From HXMU1420-2 sp040830545 (GTDB taxonomy: Bacteria; Pseudomonadota; Alphaproteobacteria; Rhodobacterales; Rhodobacteraceae), in the NCBI GenBank assembly GCA_040830545.1, contig JBFOMB010000117.1:1-43793 (forward strand): a stretch of 43,793 nt of DNA, written 5' to 3'. Below the pieces are notes generated by a model. The model saw only the letters and a program-made list of their open reading frames with translations. It was not told the DNA's origin and searched no databases. Positions 24,766 to 33,826 of the stretch are shown here, one piece after another. The position numbers and the translations under genes are program-made. Position 1 is the stretch's first letter. Every line of letters starts with the position of its first letter.

Positions 24766-26205
24766 ATGAACCATTACGACCTGATCATCATCGGCTCCGG
24801 TCCCGCCGGTCGGTCCGCCGCCATTCAGGCGGGCAAGCTGAAGCGCAAGGTGCTGGTCATCGACCGGAAGGACCGACTGGGCGGCGTGTCGGTCCATACC
24901 GGCACGATCCCTTCCAAGACGTTGCGCGAAACGGTGCTGAACCTGTCCGGCTGGCGCGAACGCAGCTTTTATGGCCGCGCCTACCGGGTCAAGGACGAGA
25001 TTCTGGCAGAGGACCTGAAAGCGCGCCTGCACAAGACGCTCGATTTCGAGGTCGACGTGCTGGAACATCAGTTCAACCGGAACCACGTGGACACGTTGAA
25101 CGGTCTGGCCAAATTCATCGGCCCGAATGAATTGGAGGTTGCGACCGAAGCCGGCGAAACTATCCGCCTGACCGCCGACAAATTCCTGATCGCCACCGGC
25201 ACACGCACCTACCGCCCGGACTATGTGCCCTTCAACGGGTCCAGCATCGTCGACAGCGACGAGTTCCTTGAAATGGCGGTAATCCCCCGGTCGCTGATCG
25301 TGGTGGGGGCAGGTGTCATCGGGGTGGAATACGCCACCATGTTTTCCGCGCTGGATGTGCGGATTACCTTGATCGAACCACGCGACAGTTTCCTGGATTT
25401 CATCGACCGCACGGTGATCCACGAATTCACCCATCAGATCCGCGAAAACGGGGTCGACCTGCGGCTGGGGTCCGAGATTGAGAGCATCGAAGACGCCGAC
25501 ACCCATGTTGAGGTCGCGCTGAAAAACGGTCGTCACGTACGTGCAGAATGCCTTTTGTTCGCAGCGGGCCGTATGGGCGCGACCAACAGCCTGAACCTGT
25601 CCGCCGTGGGTCTGGAAACCGACCACCGCAACCGTTTGAGCGTGGATCGCAAGACCTACCAAACCAGCGTTCCGCATGTTTACGCAGCGGGCGATGTGAT
25701 CGGGCATCCTTCGTTGGCCTCAACCTCGTTGCAGCAGGGACGGGTTGCGGCCTGCCATGCGCTGGAAACGCCGACGTTGGAAGAAAGCCCCTGGTTTCCC
25801 TATGGCATCTACTCGGTCCCCGAAATCTCGACCTGCGGCATGTCCGAGGAGGAATTGCAGGAACGCGGCATCCCTTACGAGGTCGGCATTGCCCGGTTCC
25901 GCGAAACCTCGCGCGGACACATCATGGGCGTCGAACACGGCATGCTGAAAATGCTGCTCAGCCTCAAAACCCGCCGCGTTCTGGGCGTGCAGATCGTCGG
26001 CGAAGGCGCAACCGAACTGATCCATATCGGGCAGGCGGTGATGAACCTGAAGGGCACGGTGGACTATTTCGTGCAGAACACGTTCAACTACCCCACATTG
26101 GCCGAGGCCTATAAAATTGCCGGGCTGGACGCGTTCAACCGCATGCCGATCCCTGAGGAATTCAAGGTTCAGAAGAAACCAAAACCCAAGGCAAAGAAGG
26201 CGTGA
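24766..26205 (+). CDS. sthA: Soluble pyridine nucleotide transhydrogenase
   Basis: An FAD flavoprotein that exchanges reducing equivalents between NADPH and NAD+. The 479-residue protein is built like the lipoamide dehydrogenase family. GSGPAGRSAA at 10-19 binds FAD, and VVGAGVIGVEYA near 180 binds the pyridine nucleotide. AGDVIGHPSLASTSLQQGR near 310 precedes the dimerisation domain. The redox disulfide of the parent family is absent: the site reads GGVSVHTGTIPSKT, as expected for SthA. A lysine-proline-rich tail ends the protein. The next gene overlaps its stop. Confidence 0.94.
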   Translation: MNHYDLIIIGSGPAGRSAAIQAGKLKRKVLVIDRKDRLGGVSVHTGTIPSKTLRETVLNLSGWRERSFYGRAYRVKDEILAEDLKARLHKTLDFEVDVLEHQFNRNHVDTLNGLAKFIGPNELEVATEAGETIRLTADKFLIATGTRTYRPDYVPFNGSSIVDSDEFLEMAVIPRSLIVVGAGVIGVEYATMFSALDVRITLIEPRDSFLDFIDRTVIHEFTHQIRENGVDLRLGSEIESIEDADTHVEVALKNGRHVRAECLLFAAGRMGATNSLNLSAVGLETDHRNRLSVDRKTYQTSVPHVYAAGDVIGHPSLASTSLQQGRVAACHALETPTLEESPWFPYGIYSVPEISTCGMSEEELQERGIPYEVGIARFRETSRGHIMGVEHGMLKMLLSLKTRRVLGVQIVGEGATELIHIGQAVMNLKGTVDYFVQNTFNYPTLAEAYKIAGLDAFNRMPIPEEFKVQKKPKPKAKKA

Positions 26206-26657
26206 CAATCCTCTACATCGACGCCGATGCTTGCCCGGTGAAGGCCGAGGCCGAGCGAGTGGCCACCCGTCACAAGGTACAGATGGCGGTTGTGTCCAAT
26301 GGCGGGTTGCGCCCGTCGCAGAATCCGCTGGTGCAGACGGTAATCGTGGCCGAGGGCGCGGATGAGGCGGACAAATGGATCGCCGAACGCTGCGGCCCCG
26401 CAGATGTTGTGGTGACCGGGGACATCCCGCTGGCCGCTCGCTGCATCGAATCCGGCGCCGCCGTGCTGCGCCACAACGGTGAACGCTTCACCGAGGCCAA
26501 TATCGGCCAGCAACTGGCCATGCGCGATCTGATGGCCGATCTGCGTGCTGCCAATCCGCTGGGCGCGGGCGGTGGCGGCAAAAGCTTTACCAAGGCGGAC
26601 CGGTCCCGCTTCCTCGACGCGCTGGAACGGGAAATCCGGGCGGCGCTGAAACGCTGA
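26202..26657 (+). CDS. YaiI/YqxD family protein (DUF188)
   Basis: A 151-residue protein matching the YaiI family: ILYIDADACPVKAE at the start, DVVVTGDIPLAARC in the middle, and KSFTKADRSRFLDALER at the end. The aspartate-rich N-terminus suggests a PIN-like metal-binding nuclease fold, but no activity is established. The GTG start overlaps the sthA stop (GTGA), so they are read together. Common in bacteria, function unknown. Confidence 0.9.
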   Translation: MTILYIDADACPVKAEAERVATRHKVQMAVVSNGGLRPSQNPLVQTVIVAEGADEADKWIAERCGPADVVVTGDIPLAARCIESGAAVLRHNGERFTEANIGQQLAMRDLMADLRAANPLGAGGGGKSFTKADRSRFLDALEREIRAALKR

Positions 26658-26680
26658 CAACACAGAAGGTATAGGCAGGT

Positions 26681-27301
26681 ATGACGATCCAAGCAGTGGT
26701 TTTTGATATCGGGAATGTCCTGATCGAATGGCACCCCGAAAAGTTCTACGATGGTCTGATCGGGGCCGAGCGGCGGAAGGCGCTGTTTGCCGAGGTTGAT
26801 CTGGACGGCATGAACCTCAGCGTTGATCTGGGTGCGCCGTTCAAGAAAACTGTAATGGCCAAGGCGGACGAGCATCCCGAATGGCGCGATGAAATCGTGA
26901 CCTGGCATGATCGGTGGATCGACATGTGTTCGCCTGAAATCCCACACTCCATTCGCCTGCTGCGCGCCTTGCGATCCAAGGGCGTGCCGGTTTTTGCGCT
27001 CAGCAATTTCGGGACGGATACGTTTGAATTCGCGTCCACGCGCTACCCGGTGCTGCACGAATTTGACCGGCCATATATCTCGGGCTACCTGGAGATGATC
27101 AAACCCGACGCCGCCTTCTATCAACATCTGGAAGATGACAGCGGCCTGTCTGGTGACGCGCTGCTGTTTGCAGATGACCGCCCCGACAATATCGACGCAG
27201 CGCTGGCCCGGGGGTGGAAGGCGCATTTGTTCGAACACCCCCAAGGCTGGGCCGACCGATTGGTGGCCGAAGGGCTGTTGACCGAGGCCGAGGCCGCGTG
27301 A
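26681..27301 (+). CDS. HAD-family hydrolase, YihX-like
   Basis: A 206-residue class I HAD protein. Motif I is VVFDIGNVLIEWHPEKFY, with asparagine where the second aspartate of DxD normally stands, as in the YihX and dehalogenase-like branch. Motif II is ALSNFG near residue 108. Lysine is in EMIKPDAAFY. Motif IV is FADDRPDNIDAA near 168. The substrate is probably a sugar phosphate or a similar small phosphate. An ATG with AGAAGG upstream starts the gene. The next hydrolase gene overlaps its stop (GTGA). Confidence 0.86.
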   Translation: MTIQAVVFDIGNVLIEWHPEKFYDGLIGAERRKALFAEVDLDGMNLSVDLGAPFKKTVMAKADEHPEWRDEIVTWHDRWIDMCSPEIPHSIRLLRALRSKGVPVFALSNFGTDTFEFASTRYPVLHEFDRPYISGYLEMIKPDAAFYQHLEDDSGLSGDALLFADDRPDNIDAALARGWKAHLFEHPQGWADRLVAEGLLTEAEAA

Positions 27302-28212
27302 TCGCAGTCCTGCTCATCCTGCTGGCCCTTCTGGCCGCACCTTTTGTGGGCGAAGCGCTGCGCCGCCCCATGTCGGCCGAGGCTCGGCGGCAGGCCGAAG
27401 GCAAATTTGTCACGCTCAGCCTGGGGGTCACGCATTACGACTGGATCGGCCCTGCGGACGCGCCGGTTGCCGTCTGCGTACATGGCCTGACGACCCCCTG
27501 TTTTGTCTGGCGAGGGATTGCGCAGGGGCTGGTGGCGATGGGCTACCGGGTGCTGATCTATGACCTGTACGGGCGCGGATATTCGGACCGTCCGCGCGGA
27601 CCACAGGATCGGGCGTTCTTTCTGGGGCAGTTGGATGATCTACTGGCCAGCCAGAATGTGACCGGCCCGATCACGCTGCTGGGCTATTCCATGGGCGGGC
27701 GCATCGCCGCCGCCTGGGCCGCGGACAACCCGGATCGCATACAGCAACTGATCCTGATTGCCAGCGCCGGTGTGATGGTCGCGCCCGGACGGTTGGCGAC
27801 GTTCATTCGTGGCACACCGATTTTTGGCGACTGGCTGATGTACGCGTTTTTCCCGCGCAACCACCGCAAGGAAACAGAACTGGAACGCGATCTGCCCAGT
27901 TCCGTCGACAACATCGTTGATCGCCAGCAGGAGGAACTGCACTATCGCGGGTTTGTGCCCGCCGTCCTGCGCAGCTTTCGCGGCATTCTCAGCAGCACGG
28001 CAGAGGCCGATCACCGCGCATTGGGCGCGGCAGGGGTGCCTGTGCTGGCAATCTGGGGCGGGGATGATCCGCTGATCCCGAAATCCTCTGCCGGGCGTGT
28101 GGCCGAATGGAACCATGATGTCAGGCAAGAGGTGATCGACAACGCGGGTCACGGTGTCACCTATACGCACACGCCCGAGGTTCTGGCGACCATTCGCGAG
28201 CATTCGGTTTAG
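27298..28212 (+). CDS. Alpha/beta hydrolase with N-terminal membrane anchor
   Basis: A 304-residue hydrolase starting at a GTG that overlaps the preceding TGA. The N-terminal hydrophobic stretch (VIAVLLILLALLAAPFVGEA) is a signal anchor or signal peptide. VCVHGLTTPCFVW near residue 60 forms the oxyanion hole. GYSMGGRIAAAWA near 127 holds the nucleophile serine. GGDDPLIPK and the histidine in NAGHGV complete the triad. Likely a membrane-tethered esterase or lipase of unknown substrate. It closes the set fghA-sthA-yaiI-HAD-hydrolase. Confidence 0.83.
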   Translation: MIAVLLILLALLAAPFVGEALRRPMSAEARRQAEGKFVTLSLGVTHYDWIGPADAPVAVCVHGLTTPCFVWRGIAQGLVAMGYRVLIYDLYGRGYSDRPRGPQDRAFFLGQLDDLLASQNVTGPITLLGYSMGGRIAAAWAADNPDRIQQLILIASAGVMVAPGRLATFIRGTPIFGDWLMYAFFPRNHRKETELERDLPSSVDNIVDRQQEELHYRGFVPAVLRSFRGILSSTAEADHRALGAAGVPVLAIWGGDDPLIPKSSAGRVAEWNHDVRQEVIDNAGHGVTYTHTPEVLATIREHSV

Positions 28213-28231
28213 GCCAGGGACACAGCGCGGC

Positions 28232-28244
28232 GGGCCGTAGGCCC
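28232..28244. terminator. Short GC hairpin between convergent genes
   Basis: GGGCC-GTA-GGCCC followed by TTT on the plus strand lies 20 bases past the hydrolase stop. It is short (5 bp stem) but well placed to end the plus-strand operon. Confidence 0.4.
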
Positions 28245-28271
28245 TTTGCTCCGTGCAAATTCAGAAACCAC

Positions 28272-29510
28272 CTAAGCCGCAGCCGCGCTCAGCGGACGCT
28301 CGCGTATCGGCAGATGAATAACTGCACTAAACGCGCTGATGCCGATGCCAATCCACCAGACCACCATGTAGTCGCCAAACGCATCATACATCCGCCCACC
28401 CAGCCAGACGCCTAGGAAACTACCCAGCTGGTGGCTGAAAAACACGATGCCGTACAGCGTGCCCATGTAACGCAGCCCATAGATATAGGCGACAATACCT
28501 GAGGTCAGCGGGATCGTCGCCAGCCACAGCGTTCCCATCGTGACCGAAAAGACAATGACCGTCAGTGGCGTAATCGGGAACAGGATGAATACGATGCACA
28601 CCACCGTCCGCCCGGCATAGATCGCCGCCAGCAGGTATTTCCGCGGGAAATGGTTCCCCAGCCACCCGGCCAGCAACGTGCCGCCAATATTCGCAATCCC
28701 GATCAGCGAAATCGCCACCGCACCCAGGGCCGAGGTCGAACCGATCCCGATCGAATCCAGAAACCCACCCGGCTGTATCGGCCCGCACAGCTCGGTCACA
28801 AAGGCGGGGAAATGAGCTGTGACGAAAGCCACCTGATATCCACAGCTGAAAAACCCCAGGAAGATCAGCGTGTAGCTGGGATCGCGAAACGCCTTGATCA
28901 GGATTTGCCCCATACTCTCTTCCAGCTCTGCCTTGCTGGCGGCTTCGGGGGCTTTCATCGCGGGCAACAGCAGAACCGTTGCGGCAATGGCAGCAGCGAA
29001 GATGAAGAACACAGACTGCCACGGCATATTGGACAGCATGTATTCAGCCAGCGGCGGCCCGACGATCTGACCCACACTGCCCGAGGCCGCCGCAATCGCC
29101 ATCGCCATGGACCGGTTTTCGTCCGACGCCGCGCGGCCCACTACTGCAAGGATCACGCCAAACCCGGTCCCTGCCACACCAAACCCGACAAGGATCGCGT
29201 TCAACTGATGCCCGAGCGGCGTCACCGATTCCGCAGACAACACCATGCCCAGCACATAAATCACCGTGCCCATCAGGATCGCCTTGCGGTCCCCGATCTT
29301 CTCGGCAATCGCGCCAAAAATCGGCTGCCCGAACCCCCAGGCCAGGTTCTGGATCGCAATGGCCATGGAAAATTCGGCCCGCGCCCAGCCGAATTCAGCT
29401 GCAATCGGGATCTGGAACACGCCAAACGTGGCCCGCACACCGAAACTGACGATGATGATGATACAGCCGACAATCAGAACCGGCGTCATCAATGGTGCTT
29501 TGCTCTGCAT
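28272..29510 (-). CDS. MFS transporter
   Basis: A twelve-helix major facilitator of 412 residues. The ATG at 29510 follows GTGGGGACA. The upstream frame adds 27 non-conserved residues and is discarded. IGDRKAILMG after the second helix is the conserved loop 2-3 motif, and the central loop (MKAPEAASKAELEES) separates the two halves. The overall look recalls the oxalate/formate antiporter and monocarboxylate porter group, which is an impression and not an assignment. No partner gene tells its cargo. It is convergent with the hydrolase operon and divergent from zapE. Confidence 0.85.
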   Translation of the reverse strand: MQSKAPLMTPVLIVGCIIIIVSFGVRATFGVFQIPIAAEFGWARAEFSMAIAIQNLAWGFGQPIFGAIAEKIGDRKAILMGTVIYVLGMVLSAESVTPLGHQLNAILVGFGVAGTGFGVILAVVGRAASDENRSMAMAIAAASGSVGQIVGPPLAEYMLSNMPWQSVFFIFAAAIAATVLLLPAMKAPEAASKAELEESMGQILIKAFRDPSYTLIFLGFFSCGYQVAFVTAHFPAFVTELCGPIQPGGFLDSIGIGSTSALGAVAISLIGIANIGGTLLAGWLGNHFPRKYLLAAIYAGRTVVCIVFILFPITPLTVIVFSVTMGTLWLATIPLTSGIVAYIYGLRYMGTLYGIVFFSHQLGSFLGVWLGGRMYDAFGDYMVVWWIGIGISAFSAVIHLPIRERPLSAAAA

Positions 29511-29648
29511 GGCTGTCCCCACAAGAAACCCACCCGATGACCGTAACGACGCCGCGCATGACGTCAATTGAGCAACTGTGATGGCCTCCATTCACAGTTG
29601 AAATATCAGGTTCTTTTCAAGCGGGTTGCGCCGGGCTATGGCTGCTGC

Positions 29649-30713
29649 ATGTCCGACGACCTCAAACAGATCTACGCCGACAAGGTGGCAAGCGGCGCGC
29701 TGACATCCGACCCTGCACAGGTCGAAGTGATCCCCGAATTTGACCGCATCCGGGCCGGTCTGATGGCCCCGGTGCGCCGCGGCCTGTTCCGCAAGGCCCC
29801 GGAACCGCCCAAGGGCCTTTATCTGTGGGGTGGTGTCGGGCGCGGAAAATCCATGATCATGGACCTGTTTGTCGAAAGCCTGGCTGACGTGCCCGCCCGC
29901 CGCGTGCATTTCCATGCGTTCATGCAGGAAATCCACGCTGCCATGCACGAGGTGCGCAAAACCGGTGTGGATGACGCCATTGCGCCGGTCGCTGCGGATG
30001 TGGCGGCCTCGGTCCGGGTGCTGGCCTTTGACGAAATGCAGATCACGGACATCACCGACGCGATGATCGTCGGGCGCCTGTTCGAAGCACTGTTCGCGGA
30101 CGGGGTCGTGGTCGTCACCACCTCCAACCGGCACCCGGACGATTTGTACAAGGACGGACTAAACCGTCAATTGTTCCTGCCATTTATTGACCTTCTGAAA
30201 GACCGGATGGTCGTGCACGAACTGGTCAGCCCAACAGACTACCGCCAAAACCGGTTGCAGGATTCGGCGGTCTATTTCTCGCCCGTGAACGCGGCCTGCC
30301 GCGAACAGATCGCGGCAATCTGGACCGACCTGACCGGTGGCACCGCGGAACCGCTGACGTTGCATGTGAAGGGCCGCGAGGTGCGAATCCCCGCCTTTCG
30401 CAACGGGGTGGCGCGGGCGACGTTCTTTGACCTTTGCGGGCAGCCGCTGGGCCCCGCTGACTATCTGGCGCTGGCCGAAACGACCAAGGTGCTGGTGCTG
30501 GAGGACATTCCTCAATTGTCCCGCTCCAATTTCAACGAGGCGAAGCGTTTCGTCACACTGATCGACGCGCTCTACGAGGCGCGCGTACGCCTGATCGCCT
30601 CTGCCGCTGCGCAGCCCGAAATGCTGTATGTCGAAGGGGAAGGCACGTTTGAATTTGAACGCACCGCCTCGCGTCTGCGGGAAATGCAGTCAAACGACTG
30701 GTGGAGCGACTGA
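29649..30713 (+). CDS. zapE: Cell division ATPase of the AFG1 family
   Basis: A P-loop ATPase of 354 residues that associates with the Z-ring during division. Walker A is GGVGRGKS at 61-68 and Walker B is VLAFDEMQITD near 119. The family-specific VVTTSNRHPDDLYKDGLNRQLFLPFI (residues about 156-181) carries the arginine finger region. The ATG at 29649 begins MSDDLKQIY. The ribosome site is weak, and upstream frames are unlike the family. Length and motif order are normal. The methyltransferase gene follows 16 bases after its stop. Confidence 0.93.
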   Translation: MSDDLKQIYADKVASGALTSDPAQVEVIPEFDRIRAGLMAPVRRGLFRKAPEPPKGLYLWGGVGRGKSMIMDLFVESLADVPARRVHFHAFMQEIHAAMHEVRKTGVDDAIAPVAADVAASVRVLAFDEMQITDITDAMIVGRLFEALFADGVVVVTTSNRHPDDLYKDGLNRQLFLPFIDLLKDRMVVHELVSPTDYRQNRLQDSAVYFSPVNAACREQIAAIWTDLTGGTAEPLTLHVKGREVRIPAFRNGVARATFFDLCGQPLGPADYLALAETTKVLVLEDIPQLSRSNFNEAKRFVTLIDALYEARVRLIASAAAQPEMLYVEGEGTFEFERTASRLREMQSNDWWSD

Positions 30714-30729
30714 AATCAGGGAGGATCAG

Positions 30730-31833
30730 ATGACGCTGCAAAAAGCCGAGAAGTTCATGTCGATGAAGGGGGCCGGATATTACTCTCGTGCCACCATCGG
30801 GGCCAAACATGTCATGGACAACGCGGTCAGCCTGATCCTTGACGCGATGGACCGGCAGCCACCTGCGGATGATGGCAGTGTGTTCACCATGACGGATATG
30901 GGCTGTGCGGATGGGGGCACCTCCATCGACATGGTGGGTCGCATTCTGGGTGAAGTGCGCGCGCGCTGCCCGTCACGACCGATCCAGATGACGTATACGG
31001 ACCTGCCCCGCAACGATTTTTCGCAGCTTTTTCAGATCGTGCACGGTCTGACCGACATCGAAACCTACGCAGACAAGATCGACAACCTGTTTGTCAGCGC
31101 CTCGGGTACCTCGTTCCACAAACAGATCGTACCGACGGAAACACTGGACCTTGGCCATTCCTCCACCGCGTCGCACTACATCACCGAAGCCCCCTGCCCG
31201 ATCCCGGATCACGTGCACATGGTTGGCGCGACGGGTGACATCCGGCAGGCATGGGAGGACAAGGGCGCGCTGGATTGGGGGAACTTCCTGACCCTGCGCG
31301 CGCAGGAACTGAAGCCCGGCGGAATGCTGGCGTTGTTCAATTTCGGGATCGACGAACAGGGGCGGTATCTGGGCCACACGGGCGGGGTGTCGATGTTTGA
31401 CACGTTCAACACGCTGTGGCGCGGTCTGGCGGAGGAAGGCGTGATCACGGATGCGGAATACACCGCCACCAATTTCCCGCAGGTCTATCGCACGGTGGAA
31501 CAGTTCTGTGCGCCCTTGAATGATCCAGACAGCGCCGCATATCAGGCCGGGCTGCGGTTGGAACTGGCGGAAACGCGGGTTGTGCCCTGCCCCTTTGCCG
31601 AGGATTTCCGGTCCCATGGGGATGCGGCGGGTTTTGCTGAATCCTACATTCCGACGCTGCGGTCCTGGTCCGAACCCGTTTTTGTTGCGGGCTTGTCGCA
31701 GGACCGGTCCGCCGAGGAGCGTGCGTCCATCGTAGACGGGTTTTACCAACGCTATCAGGATCTGGTCGCCGCCTCACCCGAGGGGCACGGGATGGACTAT
31801 GTGCACTGCTACATGATTTGCCGCAAAGTGTGA
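30730..31833 (+). CDS. SABATH-type carboxyl methyltransferase
   Basis: A SAM-dependent methyltransferase of 367 residues. It has the order of motifs known from plant salicylate, jasmonate and benzoate carboxyl methyltransferases: MKGAGYYSRATI at 12-23, DMGCADGGTS at 56-65 (SAM binding), YTDLPRNDFSQLF at 89-101, and SFHKQIVPTETLDLGHSSTA at 128-147. Plants show corresponding MxGGdGxxSYaxNS, NDLPxNDFNxLF and GSFYxRLFPxxSxHFxHSS patterns. Such enzymes methylate carboxyls of small acids. The start follows GGGAGG. The substrate here is unknown. Likely cotranscribed with zapE; no biosynthetic partner is evident. Confidence 0.82.
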   Translation: MTLQKAEKFMSMKGAGYYSRATIGAKHVMDNAVSLILDAMDRQPPADDGSVFTMTDMGCADGGTSIDMVGRILGEVRARCPSRPIQMTYTDLPRNDFSQLFQIVHGLTDIETYADKIDNLFVSASGTSFHKQIVPTETLDLGHSSTASHYITEAPCPIPDHVHMVGATGDIRQAWEDKGALDWGNFLTLRAQELKPGGMLALFNFGIDEQGRYLGHTGGVSMFDTFNTLWRGLAEEGVITDAEYTATNFPQVYRTVEQFCAPLNDPDSAAYQAGLRLELAETRVVPCPFAEDFRSHGDAAGFAESYIPTLRSWSEPVFVAGLSQDRSAEERASIVDGFYQRYQDLVAASPEGHGMDYVHCYMICRKV

Positions 31834-31849
31834 GGCGGGTTTATCCGAG

Positions 31850-31870
31850 GCCCCGGATCAAGTCCGGGGC
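31850..31870. terminator. 8-bp palindromic hairpin between convergent genes
   Basis: GCCCCGGA and TCCGGGGC flank TCAAG, 16 bases past the methyltransferase stop and 6 bases past the end of the minus-strand FAD oxidase. It can terminate both. Its arms share CCCCGGATCA with the repeat at 1868-1897. Confidence 0.6.
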
Positions 31871-31876
31871 TGCGTC

Positions 31877-33013
31877 TCATTCTGTATTCAACGTCGTGCG
31901 CGCGGGGCTTAGGCTGTCAGGCTCCAACCCCTCGGCCAGAATGTCAGCGGGCGCAGGTTGGCCAAGCGCCAGCGCGGCAGCGTATCGCGACAGGGCTGGG
32001 GCCGACTGAATGCCATACCCGCCCTGACCCGCCAGCCAGAAAAACCCCTCGGCCCGTTCTGAATACCCAACCACCGGGGCCTTATCGGCCACAAAGCTGC
32101 GCAGCCCCGCCCATTTGTTTGCGATCCTCGTGATGTCCAGATCAAACGCTGTCTGGATGCGGTCGATGCAATAGGCGATGTCGAACTCTTCCGGCTGGGC
32201 GTCACAAGGCTCCATCGGATCCTCGTTCGCGGGAGAGATCAGCAGCCGACCGGCGTCGGGCTTCATGTAGAAATCTTCGGCAATATCTACGACCAGCGGC
32301 AGGCCCCCGACGTCCGTGCCGTCCGGCGCATCCACGATCAGGGCCGTGCGCCGTTTTGGCACCAGCCCGATCCGTTCCGCCCCCGCCATCTGGCCAATCT
32401 GGTCCGCCCAGGCCCCCGACGCGTTGATGATCGCCTTACCCTGAAACGCGCCTGCACTGGTTTGAACGGTCCAGATGCCTGCATCCCAGCTCAGCCCCAG
32501 TACCTCCGCACTGGTCTGCAGAACACCGGACTGCGCCCGGAATGCGCGCAGATACCCCTGATGCAGGGCGTGCACGTCAATATCACTGCCCGTTTGGTCC
32601 AGAACACCGGCAACCGCATAGCCAGGTCGCAGCAACGGGTGGCTGGCTGTGATTGCATCCGCATCAACCCGGCTGACCTCGGCATCGCCGGACAGGTCGT
32701 CGATCATCGCATCGACCTCGTGCAGCTGATCCTCGCGCGCGATCATGATCACGTCGCGCGGGCTGAGCAGTTGGGCCTCTGTGAACCCTGTTGGCGGCGC
32801 ATTGTAGAACCCCGCTGACGCACGCGTCAGCGCGCGAATGGGCTGCGGCCCATAGCCCGGCGCATACATTGCCGCAGATCGGCCCGTGGTGTGATATCCG
32901 GGCTGAGATTCGCGTTCCAGCAACAGCACACGCGCTTGGGCAGACAGCTCTGCCGCCACCGACGCACCGGCAATCCCGGCCCCGATCACGATGAAATCGT
33001 AGGTGTCCGCCAT
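31877..33013 (-). CDS. FAD-dependent oxidoreductase (D-amino-acid/glycine oxidase type)
   Basis: A 378-residue DAO-family flavoprotein. FIVIGAGIAGASVAAEL at 7-23 is the dinucleotide site, followed by LLLERESQPGYHTTGRSA. IINASGAWADQI near 195 and GFFWLAGQGGYGIQSAP near 320 are typical of sarcosine/glycine oxidases and related enzymes. A possible amino-acid substrate is not identified by sequence. The ATG at 33013 follows AAAGGCGGAG, and the longer 33028 start is weaker. It lies 17 bases downstream of a hydrolase gene on the same strand. Confidence 0.86.
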   Translation of the reverse strand: MADTYDFIVIGAGIAGASVAAELSAQARVLLLERESQPGYHTTGRSAAMYAPGYGPQPIRALTRASAGFYNAPPTGFTEAQLLSPRDVIMIAREDQLHEVDAMIDDLSGDAEVSRVDADAITASHPLLRPGYAVAGVLDQTGSDIDVHALHQGYLRAFRAQSGVLQTSAEVLGLSWDAGIWTVQTSAGAFQGKAIINASGAWADQIGQMAGAERIGLVPKRRTALIVDAPDGTDVGGLPLVVDIAEDFYMKPDAGRLLISPANEDPMEPCDAQPEEFDIAYCIDRIQTAFDLDITRIANKWAGLRSFVADKAPVVGYSERAEGFFWLAGQGGYGIQSAPALSRYAAALALGQPAPADILAEGLEPDSLSPARTTLNTE

Positions 33014-33030
33014 TCTCCGCCTTTCCAAAG

Positions 33031-33747
33031 CTAGCCCAAGGTGGCGAGGTACCCGTCCAGCCGCCCGGCCAGATCCTCAGGCGCATCAACCATCGCATCG
33101 TGTTTGGTTGGCATTCGCTCGCTTGTCCAGCCCGGCCGATCCTTCACCCGCTCATACTCGCCCCAGAAGGCAGAAGGGCGGTTGTGCTCGGCCAGAATGA
33201 AGTGGCGATGGGGCACGTCCGCCTCCCTGCCGGTCAGCGTTACGCCCTCGGTAAAGGTTTTCACTGGCTGCGGGGTGCATTGACGGCGCAGCCATGCCTT
33301 GGTGTCGTCATCCGCGCTCCACGCGTCAAACAGATCGGGTTCCAGCGCAATCGCTCCCGCGTCCATCTGCGCCTGAAAATTGGCCATCCGTTCGGGGTTT
33401 GCATTGGCAAACAGCGACATGCCCGATTGCTCCGGCACAAAGGCATCCAGATAGACCAGCGCGCGCAAACGCTCGGGCACTTGCGAGGCCACGCCAGTCA
33501 CGATCATCCCGCCATAGGAATGGCCGACCAGGATGACGTCATGCAATTCCTGCCAAATCAGAAGGTTCACAACGTCCTGCACATGCAGATCGGGCGTGAT
33601 GCCAGCATGCAGCAGATGACTGCGATCCGCCAGACCGGTCAGCGTCGGGGCCAGCGTGCGGTGACCCATGGCCTGCAACGCGGCCTCGGTCCGGGCCCAG
33701 CACCAACCGCCATGCCAGGCGCCATGCACCAATACAAATGTCGCCAT
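33031..33747 (-). CDS. Alpha/beta hydrolase resembling plant methylesterases
   Basis: A 238-residue esterase. FVLVHGAWHGGWCW near the start, ILVGHSYGGM with Ser77, the aspartate in YLDAFVP, and His216 in PTKHDAMVDAPEDLA match the methylesterase/hydroxynitrile-lyase family (plant SABP2 type). Those enzymes demethylate methyl salicylate and similar esters. Many bacterial relatives exist with other ester substrates, so the activity is open. The ATG follows a GGGGGG run. The SABATH-type methyltransferase is about 1.2 kb away on the opposite strand. Confidence 0.82.
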   Translation of the reverse strand: MATFVLVHGAWHGGWCWARTEAALQAMGHRTLAPTLTGLADRSHLLHAGITPDLHVQDVVNLLIWQELHDVILVGHSYGGMIVTGVASQVPERLRALVYLDAFVPEQSGMSLFANANPERMANFQAQMDAGAIALEPDLFDAWSADDDTKAWLRRQCTPQPVKTFTEGVTLTGREADVPHRHFILAEHNRPSAFWGEYERVKDRPGWTSERMPTKHDAMVDAPEDLAGRLDGYLATLG

Positions 33748-33826
33748 GTGTCCCCCCCATCTGCCGGACCAGTTGAGGCAAGGCAACGATCCGGGTCAAT
33801 CCGGATCATGCGGCTATCCGTAGGTA

